From the NCBI GenBank assembly GCA_937900975.1, contig CALCPC010000305.1, positions 1 through 8,886 on the forward strand: a stretch of 8,886 bases of DNA. Reading direction: 5' to 3'. The position numbers were made by a program, and so were the translations under genes. The stretch is from an uncultured Paracoccaceae bacterium (GTDB lineage: Bacteria > Pseudomonadota > Alphaproteobacteria > Rhodobacterales > Rhodobacteraceae). Under the pieces are notes generated by a model. That model made no database searches. It was not told the DNA's origin and saw only the letters and a list, made by a program, of their open reading frames with translations. Numbering within the stretch: position 1 is the stretch's first letter; each line of letters begins with the position of its first letter. Below are positions 1 to 7,016 of the stretch, in pieces.

Positions 1-24
1 ACTAACCACTCTCAGCCATGCCCA

Positions 25-61
25 GCGCCGGGTGGCGCCCGGCGCCATCCTCGGTTTTTTT
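25..61 (+). terminator. Possible rho-independent terminator of an upstream gene
   Basis: A perfect 8-bp GC stem (25-32 with 38-45, five-base loop) is followed after nine bases by seven Ts (55-61). A TAA at 3-5 could be the stop of a plus-strand gene lying left of the window. The gap between stem and T-run is longer than in a classical terminator. The T-run can also pair with downstream A residues in a second hairpin (51-57 with 70-76), so the call is tentative. Confidence 0.3.
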
Positions 62-269
62 GGGACAGCAAACCGAAGGCCGCACTCCGCGTCAGGATCG
101 GGTCGGCCTGACCCTCGGCACGGCACACCGGGCGGGGTTTTGCGGGGCCCCAGCATCGTCGTGGTGGCGGGCGCGGTGCGCCATGATCCGTGGACGCTTT
201 CGGTGCGCGCTTGCTCTGACACGGGCACCGGCCAATCCATCCGCCCGCCCTCTCCAATGCCAAATGCGG

Positions 270-301
270 GCCGGCTGAAGCGCCGCGTTGCGCTTGCCGG
301 C
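270..301. repeat. Bulged 12-bp inverted repeat
   Basis: Bases 270-275 pair perfectly with 296-301 and bases 278-283 pair perfectly with 290-295. The two 6-bp stems stack around a two-base bulge (276-277) and close a six-base loop. It lies in DNA without a gene. The strand of any transcript is unknown because the structure is nearly symmetric. Confidence 0.5.
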
Positions 302-304
302 GGT

Positions 305-360
305 GATCCCCGCTGTCTTTTGCGCGCAGCCCAGGCGGAAAGGCGCCGCCAGAGGGGATC
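305..360. repeat. Inverted repeats able to form a three-way junction
   Basis: An outer 7-bp stem (305-311 with 354-360) encloses two small hairpins: 312-315 with 327-330, and 334-338 with 346-350. The first inner hairpin abuts the outer stem directly, as in a coaxially stacked three-way junction. All listed pairs are Watson-Crick. The fold was made by hand and no comparative support is available. Confidence 0.4.
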
Positions 361-465
361 GTGCGCTCGTCCCAAAACCGGCCCCGTGGGTGCGGCCCGC
401 GCGCAAAGGGCCTGCCAACCTGCACCCCGTTAACGCGCGCCGGGGCGACACGGGTTTCCCGAGAC

Positions 466-1329
466 TCAGACCAGCGTAAACAGACGCTCAAGATCGGGGC
501 GAAAGCGGCGGCGGACGGCGATATTGCCGTCGCGGTGCCGCTCAAACAGCTTATCGCGCGCCGCCATGGACAGATTGGGCACCGTGGGCGGACCGCCATT
601 GGCCCGCAACTGCGCCTCCAACTCGGCATCGCCCACGCTTTCGCGCAACCGACGCCGCCGGTTGGGCAGCGCGAGCAGCCCCTGCGGCAAACCCGCCGCT
701 GCCACGAATTTTGCAACCAGCGGCGTCTCATGCGGATAGCGCAAAAGACGGATCGCGCCATCGCCAAGCGCGTCGCCCCAAACCGACACCATCGCCGCAT
801 AATCCATCCGCGCCGCCGTCGCTGGATCCTCAAGCCAGGCGGGAAGACTGCGTGCCTCGCACACCTCCGGGTCGACGACCGCCGCACGGTAAGCCGACAG
901 CGCCCATTCGTCCTGGCGTCGCAAGTAGAGAATGACGGTCACATCGAAGCGCGCCTGCAGGCCCGCGATCAAGGTGGCGGCAGGGGCACCCATTTCGGCC
1001 AGCCCCTCAGCGCTTAGAACCGTCGTCCGCCGCCCCCGCACCCCCGAGAGCAATCCGTCGAGATAGGCCTCTGGCGCGCCGAGAACGGGGTGCGGCGCGG
1101 CATTGGTCAGCTGGTGGCGCAGCGCCGCGACCAGCCCGCCATGATGCGCCGCCGGCCGCCCCGCCGCGTCGAGCGCCCGCGGATAGCCAAGCCCGAACGC
1201 GGGCAAAAGCGTGCGGTTGCTGTCAAAAAACCCCTGCAGCGCCGTCGAGCCCGTCCGCGTCACGCCGATATGAACGATCAGCCGCGGCAAGGCGCTGTTT
1301 GCGCTGTCCGCTGTCTTGCCGGAGGTCAA
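466..1329 (-). CDS. Sulfotransferase-like protein (PAPS-binding type)
   Basis: The 287-residue product resembles bacterial sulfotransferase-fold proteins, which move a sulfuryl group from PAPS to an alcohol or amine; the acceptor cannot be inferred. The N-terminal motif HIGVTRTGSTALQ (residues 20-32) matches the 5'-phosphosulfate-binding loop. YLRRQDEWALSAY (135-147) matches the region that contacts the 3'-phosphate, with conserved Arg, Ser and Tyr. No signal peptide or membrane segment is seen, so it is probably cytoplasmic. There is no ATG near the N-terminus. The TTG chosen overlaps the stop of the upstream GntR gene as TTGA, consistent with translational coupling. A second TTG at residue 14, giving a protein starting just before RLIVHIG, is an equally reasonable start. 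No clear Shine-Dalgarno precedes either one. I am confident of the fold and unsure of the substrate. Confidence 0.78.
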   Translation of the reverse strand: MTSGKTADSANSALPRLIVHIGVTRTGSTALQGFFDSNRTLLPAFGLGYPRALDAAGRPAAHHGGLVAALRHQLTNAAPHPVLGAPEAYLDGLLSGVRGRRTTVLSAEGLAEMGAPAATLIAGLQARFDVTVILYLRRQDEWALSAYRAAVVDPEVCEARSLPAWLEDPATAARMDYAAMVSVWGDALGDGAIRLLRYPHETPLVAKFVAAAGLPQGLLALPNRRRRLRESVGDAELEAQLRANGGPPTVPNLSMAARDKLFERHRDGNIAVRRRFRPDLERLFTLV

Positions 1330-1970
1330 ATCGCTGCAGCGCCAAGTTTGAGACGGGTCTCATAGGCCACAGAGATATGCGCCCGGATCGCGGCCTCCGC
1401 CACACTGCCATCGCGCGCCTCGATTGCCTGCACGATGGCCAGATGCTCCTCCAACGCCGTTTCGCCGCGGCCTGAGCGGGCAAAGGATGTGGTCGTCAAA
1501 AGCGCCATAGCGCGGTGCACGATTTCAAGCTGGGCCACCAAATAGCGGTTGTGCGAGGCAAGATGCAGCTGCCGGTGAAACCGCTTGTTGGACCGGCTGA
1601 GGCCCTGGGGATCATTGATCAGGCGCCGGTCCTCTTCGATCATGTCGTAAAGCACCTTGATCTCTTCGGGTGCCGCATGCTGGGCGGCAAGGCGCACGGC
1701 AAGCCCCTCCAGCTCCGTCCGCACAACGTAAAGTTCGGCCATTTGATTGTGGTCCAGCGATGCCACGATCAAAGAACGCCCGTCGCGGGTCAAGATCCCT
1801 TGGGTTTCCAGCCTTTGAAACGCCTCGCGCACGGGCGTGCGAGAGCATCCGAACCGCTCGGCCAAATCGGCCTCAACCAGCCGGTCGCCGGGCCGATAAT
1901 CACCCGCGTCAATCGCATCCAGCAGCAGATCATACGCATCGCGCGCCTGAAGATCGCTCAAAAGGTCCAT
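1326..1970 (-). CDS. GntR-family transcriptional regulator, FadR/FCD subfamily
   Basis: This is a DNA-binding repressor or activator of 214 residues, the usual length for the FCD subfamily. The N-terminal winged helix-turn-helix (about 9-70) includes PGDRLVEADLAERFGCSRTP and VREAFQRLETQGIL. The C-terminal helical FCD domain (about 75-210) shows the metal-site pattern N128-x3-H132, H176 and H198. Such domains normally bind a small carboxylate effector; which one is unknown here. The start chosen is the ATG directly preceded by AGAGG. The frame stays open upstream, and an ATG at 2035 would add 22 residues unlike the family. The gene is divergent from the HAD gene and leads into the sulfotransferase gene with overlapping stop and start, so it probably controls its own operon and perhaps the divergent one. 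Confidence 0.9.
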   Translation of the reverse strand: MDLLSDLQARDAYDLLLDAIDAGDYRPGDRLVEADLAERFGCSRTPVREAFQRLETQGILTRDGRSLIVASLDHNQMAELYVVRTELEGLAVRLAAQHAAPEEIKVLYDMIEEDRRLINDPQGLSRSNKRFHRQLHLASHNRYLVAQLEIVHRAMALLTTTSFARSGRGETALEEHLAIVQAIEARDGSVAEAAIRAHISVAYETRLKLGAAAI

Positions 1971-2078
1971 CCTCTGTTGGCTCCGACCTTTGGGGAGGTA
2001 GCGGGCACTGCCCAAAATGTCGAGCCCGCGCATGCGCTCTGCCTTGCTCTTGCGCGCATGATGGGTACACCCGCACGC
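1971..2078. promoter_or_regulatory. Divergent intergenic region, GntR versus HAD gene
   Basis: This 108-base gap must hold promoters for both directions. It contains three short symmetric sequences that could be operators: GGGCACTGCCC (2003-2013), the perfect palindrome GCGCATGCGC (2028-2037), and GGGTACACCC (2063-2072). The last has the GT..AC core common in GntR operators. No convincing -35/-10 pair was recognised. Assignment to the neighbouring GntR protein is inference from position. Confidence 0.3.
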
Positions 2079-2765
2079 ATGAATCGCGTTAAGTTTGAGC
2101 ATATCGACCAGTGGGTCTTCGATCTCGACAACACACTCTACCCCGCAGAGGCGCCGCTTTTCGATCAGATCAAGGCGCGGATGCGGGAGTTTATCGCGAC
2201 GCTGTTGGGGGTGGACGCCACCGCAGCCGCGGCGTTGCGCGACGCCTATTGGCGCCAATACGGCACGACGCTGGCCGGGCTGATGGCCGAGCATGGCGTG
2301 GCGCCCGATCCGTTTCTTGCCGCCGTTCACGATATCGACTTAAGCGCGCTTACGCCCGACCCGGCGCTGGATGCGGCCATCCGGGCGCTGCCGGGGCGGC
2401 GGATCGTCTATACCAATGGCTCCCGCGCGCATGCGCTGCGGGTTTTGGAGGCGCGGGGCCTCGGCCAAGGGTTCGACGCGATTTTTGGGGTCGAGGACGC
2501 AGGCTATCGCGCCAAACCGTCGCCGGAGGCGTTTCGCGCGATCTTCGAGAAAGCCGGGCTCGCGACCCGCTCTGCCGCGATGTTCGAGGATGACATCCGC
2601 AACCTCGAAGTGCCGTTCGCGCTGGGCATGCGCACGGTCCATGTCGGACCGACAACCCAGGCGCCGCATGTCGATCACAGCACCGGCGATCTGACGGCCT
2701 TTCTGTCGCAGCTTGGACGCGGGCGCTTTCCATCGCCGGGCGACGACCTACCCTCCGCTTTATGA
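2079..2765 (+). CDS. HAD-superfamily phosphatase, pyrimidine 5'-nucleotidase-like
   Basis: The 228-residue product has the four HAD phosphatase motifs in order. They are WVFDLDNTLYP (nucleophile D15, acid/base D17), IVYTNGS (T112, N113), K146 in YRAKPSPEAF, and the acidic pair D171-D172 in AMFEDDIRN. A helical cap lies between motifs I and II. The length and the DLDNTLYP form match the small pyrimidine 5'-nucleotidase group (SDT1-like), which dephosphorylates UMP or CMP. HAD substrate range is broad, so the substrate is inferred from family only. ATGs at 2058 and 2061 are alternative in-frame starts. I chose 2079 because the protein then begins close to the conserved core, although no strong ribosome binding site supports any of the three. 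The stop overlaps the next gene as ATGA. Confidence 0.85.
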   Translation: MNRVKFEHIDQWVFDLDNTLYPAEAPLFDQIKARMREFIATLLGVDATAAAALRDAYWRQYGTTLAGLMAEHGVAPDPFLAAVHDIDLSALTPDPALDAAIRALPGRRIVYTNGSRAHALRVLEARGLGQGFDAIFGVEDAGYRAKPSPEAFRAIFEKAGLATRSAAMFEDDIRNLEVPFALGMRTVHVGPTTQAPHVDHSTGDLTAFLSQLGRGRFPSPGDDLPSAL

Positions 2766-3973
2766 TAGACGTTGATGTTCTTATTGCAGGCGGCGGCATC
2801 GCCGGTTTGGTCGCTGCGGCGGCCTTCGTAGCAGAGGGTCGGTCGGTCTTTTTGGTCGACGCCGGCCCGGGTCCAGAGCGCGCGGCGACCGAGGACAGCG
2901 ATCTGCGCAGCACCGCGATCTTGGAGCCTTCGATTGCGTTTCTGACCGAAATCGGGCTTTGGCCGGTGTTTGCAGACGGCGCCACGGACCTGGCGACCAT
3001 GCGCCTTCTCGACGCTGGCGGGCGGGAAAACGCCGTGCGCACCAGCGCCGCGTTTGCCGCCGTGGACACCGGGCGGCCGCGGTTTGGGGTCAACGTCCTG
3101 AACGCGCCCTTGCGGGCGCGGCTGTCGGCGGAGGTTGCGCAACTGCCGGGCGTGCGCGTCCGGTTCGGCTGTGCGGTGACCGGCGCGCTGGCGCGGTCGA
3201 ACGTCAACACCGTGGCGCTGGACGACGGAACCCGGGTGCACGCACGGCTGGCCATCGCAGCCGACGGACGCGACAGCCGTCTGCGCAAAGCGGCGGGTAT
3301 CGGCGTTCGGCGTTGGGGCTTTGGCCAAAAGGCGCTGGTTTTCGCCGTGTCCCACCCCCTGCCCCACAACAATATCTCGACCGAGATCCACCGCACCGGC
3401 GGGCCGTTTACACTGGTCCCGCTGCCCGATCGCGCCGGCGTGCCGCACTCTGCCGTGGTTTGGATGGAGCGGGGGCCAGTGGCGGGGCGGCTTCACGCGC
3501 TCGACGACGCCGCGTTCGAGGAAGAGCTTAACGCCCGATCCTGCGGTGTCCTTGGCCCGCTGCGCCTGGCCGGAAAACGGGCGGTTTGGCCAATCGTCAA
3601 CCAGCTTGCGCGCCGCTTTGACGGGCCGCGCCTGGCCCTGGTGGCGGAGGCCGCGCATGTCATGCCGCCCATCGGGGCGCAGGGGCTGAACACATCGCTT
3701 GGCGATTTGCGCGCGCTGACGGCGCTGACCCGCGGCGCGGCCGATCCCGGCGCCGCCGGGATCCTGTCGCGCTATCACCGCACGCGGTATGCCCCGGTCG
3801 CCGCGCGGATGGCCGGCGTCGACCTTTTGAACCGCGCAGCCCTGGCCGGGCCGCAACCCCTGCGCGATCTGCGCAATGCGGGCCTTAGGCTGCTGGATGC
3901 GACACCGCTGCGGCGGGTTGCGATGCAGGTGGGGCTTGGTGCACCGCAAGGGACGGTCTCCGGCAAGCCCTGA
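2762..3973 (+). CDS. UbiH/UbiF-type FAD-dependent monooxygenase
   Basis: This is a class A flavoprotein monooxygenase of 403 residues, the family that hydroxylates the ubiquinone ring (UbiH, UbiF, UbiI, alphaproteobacterial UbiL). Sequence motifs are the Rossmann GGGIAG (G10-x-G12-x-x-G15) with D33 at the end of strand 2, the DG motif ADGRDSRLRKAAG (from 167), and the C-terminal FAD/substrate motif AEAAHVMPPIGAQGLN (295-310). The last motif begins with Ala-Glu where family members usually have Gly-Asp, the Asp contacting the FAD ribityl chain. Everything after it is canonical. There are no membrane helices, so it is probably a peripheral protein in a ubiquinone-synthesis complex. ATG overlaps the HAD stop, indicating co-translation. 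Which ring position it hydroxylates cannot be decided from sequence alone. It converges on the Lrp gene, with 24 bases between the two stops. Confidence 0.87.
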   Translation: MIDVDVLIAGGGIAGLVAAAAFVAEGRSVFLVDAGPGPERAATEDSDLRSTAILEPSIAFLTEIGLWPVFADGATDLATMRLLDAGGRENAVRTSAAFAAVDTGRPRFGVNVLNAPLRARLSAEVAQLPGVRVRFGCAVTGALARSNVNTVALDDGTRVHARLAIAADGRDSRLRKAAGIGVRRWGFGQKALVFAVSHPLPHNNISTEIHRTGGPFTLVPLPDRAGVPHSAVVWMERGPVAGRLHALDDAAFEEELNARSCGVLGPLRLAGKRAVWPIVNQLARRFDGPRLALVAEAAHVMPPIGAQGLNTSLGDLRALTALTRGAADPGAAGILSRYHRTRYAPVAARMAGVDLLNRAALAGPQPLRDLRNAGLRLLDATPLRRVAMQVGLGAPQGTVSGKP

Positions 3974-3997
3974 GCGCGCGCGTCACGGGCGCATGGG

Positions 3998-4456
3998 TCA
4001 CAGCGGTGGCGGCCGCTCCCGCTCGGACAAAACGACGTTCGATTCGATCTCTCCCACGCCCGGCAACGTCATGATCCGCCGCCGCAGAACACGTTCAAAA
4101 TCCGCGATGTCGCGGGCCACGACACGAAGCCGGTAGTCATAAACCCCCAGCACATGTTGGACGAGCTGCACCTCGGGGATGGCGAGCACCGCCCGCTCAA
4201 ACTCCGCCGGGCCCGCACGCCCGCGCCCAGCCAGCTTCACGCCCAGAACCACCGTCACGCCATAGCCACGCGCCGCCCGATCAACGGTGACGCGCCGCCC
4301 CGCGATCACGCCCGCGGTCTCAAGCGCCCGCATCCGCCGCCAGACCGCCGGCTGGCTCATCCCCACGGCGGCGGCGACGGCCTTGGCCCCCAATCCGCCA
4401 TCGTCGAGCAAAACCCGCAGGATTGCCCGATCCCAATCGTCAAGATCGACCGCCAT
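3998..4456 (-). CDS. Lrp/AsnC-family transcriptional regulator (distal of tandem pair)
   Basis: The 152-residue product is of typical Lrp/AsnC size. An N-terminal helix-turn-helix (about 6-55, with VGMSQPAVWRRMRALETAGV) is followed by a RAM-type ligand-binding and oligomerisation domain (about 65-145). The latter has VLGVYDYRLRVVARD and the closing IMTLPGVGEIESNVVLSE. Such proteins sense amino acids and bind AT-rich DNA as dimers to octamers. The ATG chosen shares its A with the upstream gene's stop (TGATG). The frame is open further upstream, but that part overlaps the neighbour and reads as Arg/Pro/Gly-rich non-protein. Position next to ilvC suggests a role in branched-chain amino acid control; this is inference. 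Confidence 0.9.
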   Translation of the reverse strand: MAVDLDDWDRAILRVLLDDGGLGAKAVAAAVGMSQPAVWRRMRALETAGVIAGRRVTVDRAARGYGVTVVLGVKLAGRGRAGPAEFERAVLAIPEVQLVQHVLGVYDYRLRVVARDIADFERVLRRRIMTLPGVGEIESNVVLSERERPPPL

Positions 4457-4911
4457 CAGACAGGCACCGCGACACTGTTCTTGAGCTCTGCCACCAGCAT
4501 CAGCGCCTCGATATCGGCAATATGGGGCAGTTCCAGGATACGGGTCTGATAGACCTCCTGATAATGGGCGAGGTCGCGGGCAACGACATCCATCCGGATG
4601 TCGACCCGGCCGAGCAGCGTCTGGATCGCGGTCACATGCGGGATCCGCCAAGCCGCGTCAATAAAGGCGTCAAAGGCGTTGGGCGCGGTTTTGTCGAGAT
4701 TGACGCGCAAAAACACCTGCACTTCGAACCCGAGCGCCCTGGGATCCAGCACGACTTGGCGCCCCGCCAGCACCCCCCGCGCGCCCAAACGCTCCACCCG
4801 CCGCCAGGCCGCCGCGGGCGAAAGGCCGGCAGCGGCGGCAAGCTCTGCCTTGGTTTGGGCCGCATCGGCCTGCAGAAGGCGGAGGAGACGGCGGTCAGTG
4901 TCATCAAGCAT
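4456..4911 (-). CDS. Lrp/AsnC-family transcriptional regulator (proximal of tandem pair)
   Basis: The 151-residue product begins MLDDTDRRLLRLLQADA, a typical Lrp/AsnC N-terminus. The helix-turn-helix spans about 20-42 (ELAAAAGLSPAAAWRRVERL). The RAM domain includes LLGRVDIRMDVVARDLAHYQ and ILELPHIADIEALMLV. It is clearly related to the next gene downstream, but the two differ at most positions, so any duplication is old. A longer reading from an ATG at 4965 would add 18 residues from the intergenic DNA and is less likely. The gene is divergent from ilvC across a 124-base gap. The known habit of Lrp regulators is to sit beside and control a divergent amino acid gene, which makes ilvC the obvious candidate target. 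Confidence 0.9.
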   Translation of the reverse strand: MLDDTDRRLLRLLQADAAQTKAELAAAAGLSPAAAWRRVERLGARGVLAGRQVVLDPRALGFEVQVFLRVNLDKTAPNAFDAFIDAAWRIPHVTAIQTLLGRVDIRMDVVARDLAHYQEVYQTRILELPHIADIEALMLVAELKNSVAVPV

Positions 4912-6058
<1,147 letters not shown>

Positions 6059-6072
6059 CGGCGCTGGGCTGT

Positions 6073-6112
6073 GCATCCGACAGCAAAGGCGCGTTGGCGC
6101 TGTGTCGGATGC
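6073..6112 (+). terminator. 10-bp hairpin just after ilvC
   Basis: GCATCCGACA (6073-6082) pairs perfectly with TGTCGGATGC (6103-6112) around a 20-base interior. It begins 14 bases after the ilvC stop, where a transcript 3' end is expected. No T-run follows, so it may protect the 3' end from exonucleases or act with Rho rather than as a classical intrinsic terminator. Confidence 0.4.
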
Positions 6113-6162
6113 CGCGCGACGCCCGCGCCGCGATTGCGGGGTTTGTGTCGAAGGGCGCTTTG

Positions 6163-6188
6163 CCGCCGCTCACCCCAGTGAGCGGCGG
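6163..6188. repeat. Perfect 11-bp inverted repeat with four-base loop
   Basis: CCGCCGCTCAC (6163-6173) pairs with GTGAGCGGCGG (6178-6188) across the loop CCCA. Neither strand has a T-run beside it. It lies between the convergent ilvC and SRPBCC genes and could serve as a bidirectional stop signal or be a unit of a dispersed extragenic palindrome. Confidence 0.55.
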
Positions 6189-6343
6189 TTGCCCAGGCGC
6201 CCAGACCACCACCGCGCGGGGCCCTGGCCCCATGCGCCAGCCGGGCCCGGGGCTTGGTTTATCAGTGGCCGAAGGCCTGCCCCCCCTCACCCGGGGCGGG
6301 CTATCCGGCGCCCGGTCAATGGCATCCGAAAACCGCGGAAAAT

Positions 6344-6889
6344 TCAGGGGTTTGCGGCGCGACGCTCAGCCTCCAGACGCAGCGCTTCGGTCTGGGCGTC
6401 AAAGCCTGTTTGAGCGATCAGGAAAGACAGCTGCGCCGCCGGCCCGCAAAACCGCTCTTCCGTTTGATAGAAGCTTTGATCCGTCCCGATGGCTGTGACG
6501 ACCTGGACCCGTGTCGGGTTGCCCAGAAATGGCGCCGTCGGCGCGTCATAGGCATAAGCAATCGCCCCACCGGAACCCGCGTCGAGCGGGGGAAGGGCAA
6601 AGGTCGTCCGCTCTGGCGTGCGCAGCGTGCTGCCGGGGCGCGGCCCCGTCACGATCAGATCGAATTCCGCCCCGATCACTGTGATGTCGACGCCGGCAGG
6701 CTCTACCGCCAGAATGAATGGGTTCCAAAGCGGGTAGTTCGCGACATCGACGATGGTCTCGAAAACGATGGTGGACGGCGCGTCGATAAATGTCTCGGCC
6801 TCTGCCGTAAGGCAAAACATGGCCTCAGCGGTGGGCGCGCTGAGGAGGAACAGCGCCGTCCCCGCCGCTTGGATCTTTGCGTAGCGCAT
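6344..6889 (-). CDS. Exported SRPBCC-fold (START-like) protein of unknown function
   Basis: This is a 181-residue protein with a probable Sec signal peptide: MRYAK, a hydrophobic run AAGTALFLLSAP, and a likely cut after AEA at residue 23. The mature part resembles the polyketide cyclase/SRPBCC fold. AETFIDAPSTIVFETIVDVA then NYPLWNPFI (51-59) is the typical opening, in which such proteins build a hydrophobic ligand pocket. The ligand is not predictable. The only two cysteines, C26 and C148, both lie in the exported part and could form a disulfide. C26 is not in a lipobox. AAGGG stands eight bases before the ATG. The gene appears to stand alone, convergent with ilvC and divergent from the DUF6524-like gene. 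Confidence 0.75.
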   Translation of the reverse strand: MRYAKIQAAGTALFLLSAPTAEAMFCLTAEAETFIDAPSTIVFETIVDVANYPLWNPFILAVEPAGVDITVIGAEFDLIVTGPRPGSTLRTPERTTFALPPLDAGSGGAIAYAYDAPTAPFLGNPTRVQVVTAIGTDQSFYQTEERFCGPAAQLSFLIAQTGFDAQTEALRLEAERRAANP

Positions 6890-7016
6890 CGTCTCATCCC
6901 TTCATTCGACCGCCAAAGCCTAAAACAGGGCGCAGAGTGCAGTCCATCCTGCACGGGGCGGCTGGCCAAGCCTGTGCCGCCGGGGTATCCCAATCGCAAC
7001 GCTGCTGGGAGCCTTG
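6890..7016. promoter_or_regulatory. Divergent intergenic region, SRPBCC gene versus DUF6524-like gene
   Basis: This 127-base gap between divergent genes must hold both promoters, but I could not pick convincing -35/-10 pairs. It contains two inverted repeats: GTGCAG (6937-6942) with CTGCAC (6949-6954), which is the size of a dimeric regulator site, and GGCGGC (6957-6962) with GCCGCC (6976-6981). GGGAG at 7007-7011 is the ribosome binding site of the plus-strand gene. Confidence 0.35.

Larger units (their letters stand above)
62..465. other. Gene-free stretch with several inverted repeats
   Basis: I see no convincing gene here. The open frames on both strands are rich in Arg, Pro and Ala, lack recognisable motifs and lack Shine-Dalgarno sequences. 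I found no tRNA TPsiC-like pattern and no conserved RNase P or tmRNA signature. The segment carries several GC-rich inverted repeats: 6 bp at 91-96/107-112, 6 bp at 201-206/225-230, and the two larger structures listed separately at 270-301 and 305-360. There is also a nested set, 381-386/441-446 around 388-393/422-427 around 394-398/408-412. Chance pairing is easy at this GC content, so a structured RNA is only a possibility. Confidence 0.5.
6059..6343. other. Non-coding, hairpin-rich region after ilvC
   Basis: No gene is supported here. The open frames read as Pro/Gly/Arg-rich sequence without motifs, and one simply runs on as the antisense of the SRPBCC gene. The region holds two strong inverted repeats (listed separately at 6073-6112 and 6163-6188). 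It also has smaller GC palindromes, including CCGGGCCCGG and the near-palindrome GGGGCCCTGGCCCC around 6220-6250. It separates the convergent 3' ends of ilvC and the SRPBCC gene and probably carries transcription stop signals for both. It may also be a degenerate or repeated extragenic element. Confidence 0.5.

Noticed and set aside
32..433. Plus-strand frame containing GPSIVVVAGAVRHDPW, faintly like the C-terminal end of a uroporphyrinogen-III methyltransferase
   Set aside because: The resemblance is limited to about 15 residues. The flanks do not continue the family in any frame, and no start signal is present. It could be a relic but cannot be supported.
12..887. Long minus-strand open frame of 291 codons across the left end
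   Set aside because: Its product is extremely Arg/Trp/Cys-rich. Its upstream part lies over the sulfotransferase gene in another frame, where the recognised motifs are. It is an artefact of high GC.
1515..2078. N-terminal extension of the HAD gene back to 1515
   Set aside because: This part is antisense to the GntR coding region and shows no protein family features. The HAD fold begins just after 2079.
1971..2330. N-terminal extension of the GntR regulator
   Set aside because: It would overlap the HAD gene on the other strand and adds sequence unlike GntR proteins. The ATG at 1970 has AGAGG directly before it and starts at the family's usual position.
6094..6498. Plus-strand open frame after ilvC
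   Set aside because: It is Pro/Gly-rich, has no motif, spans two hairpins and then runs antisense through the SRPBCC gene.
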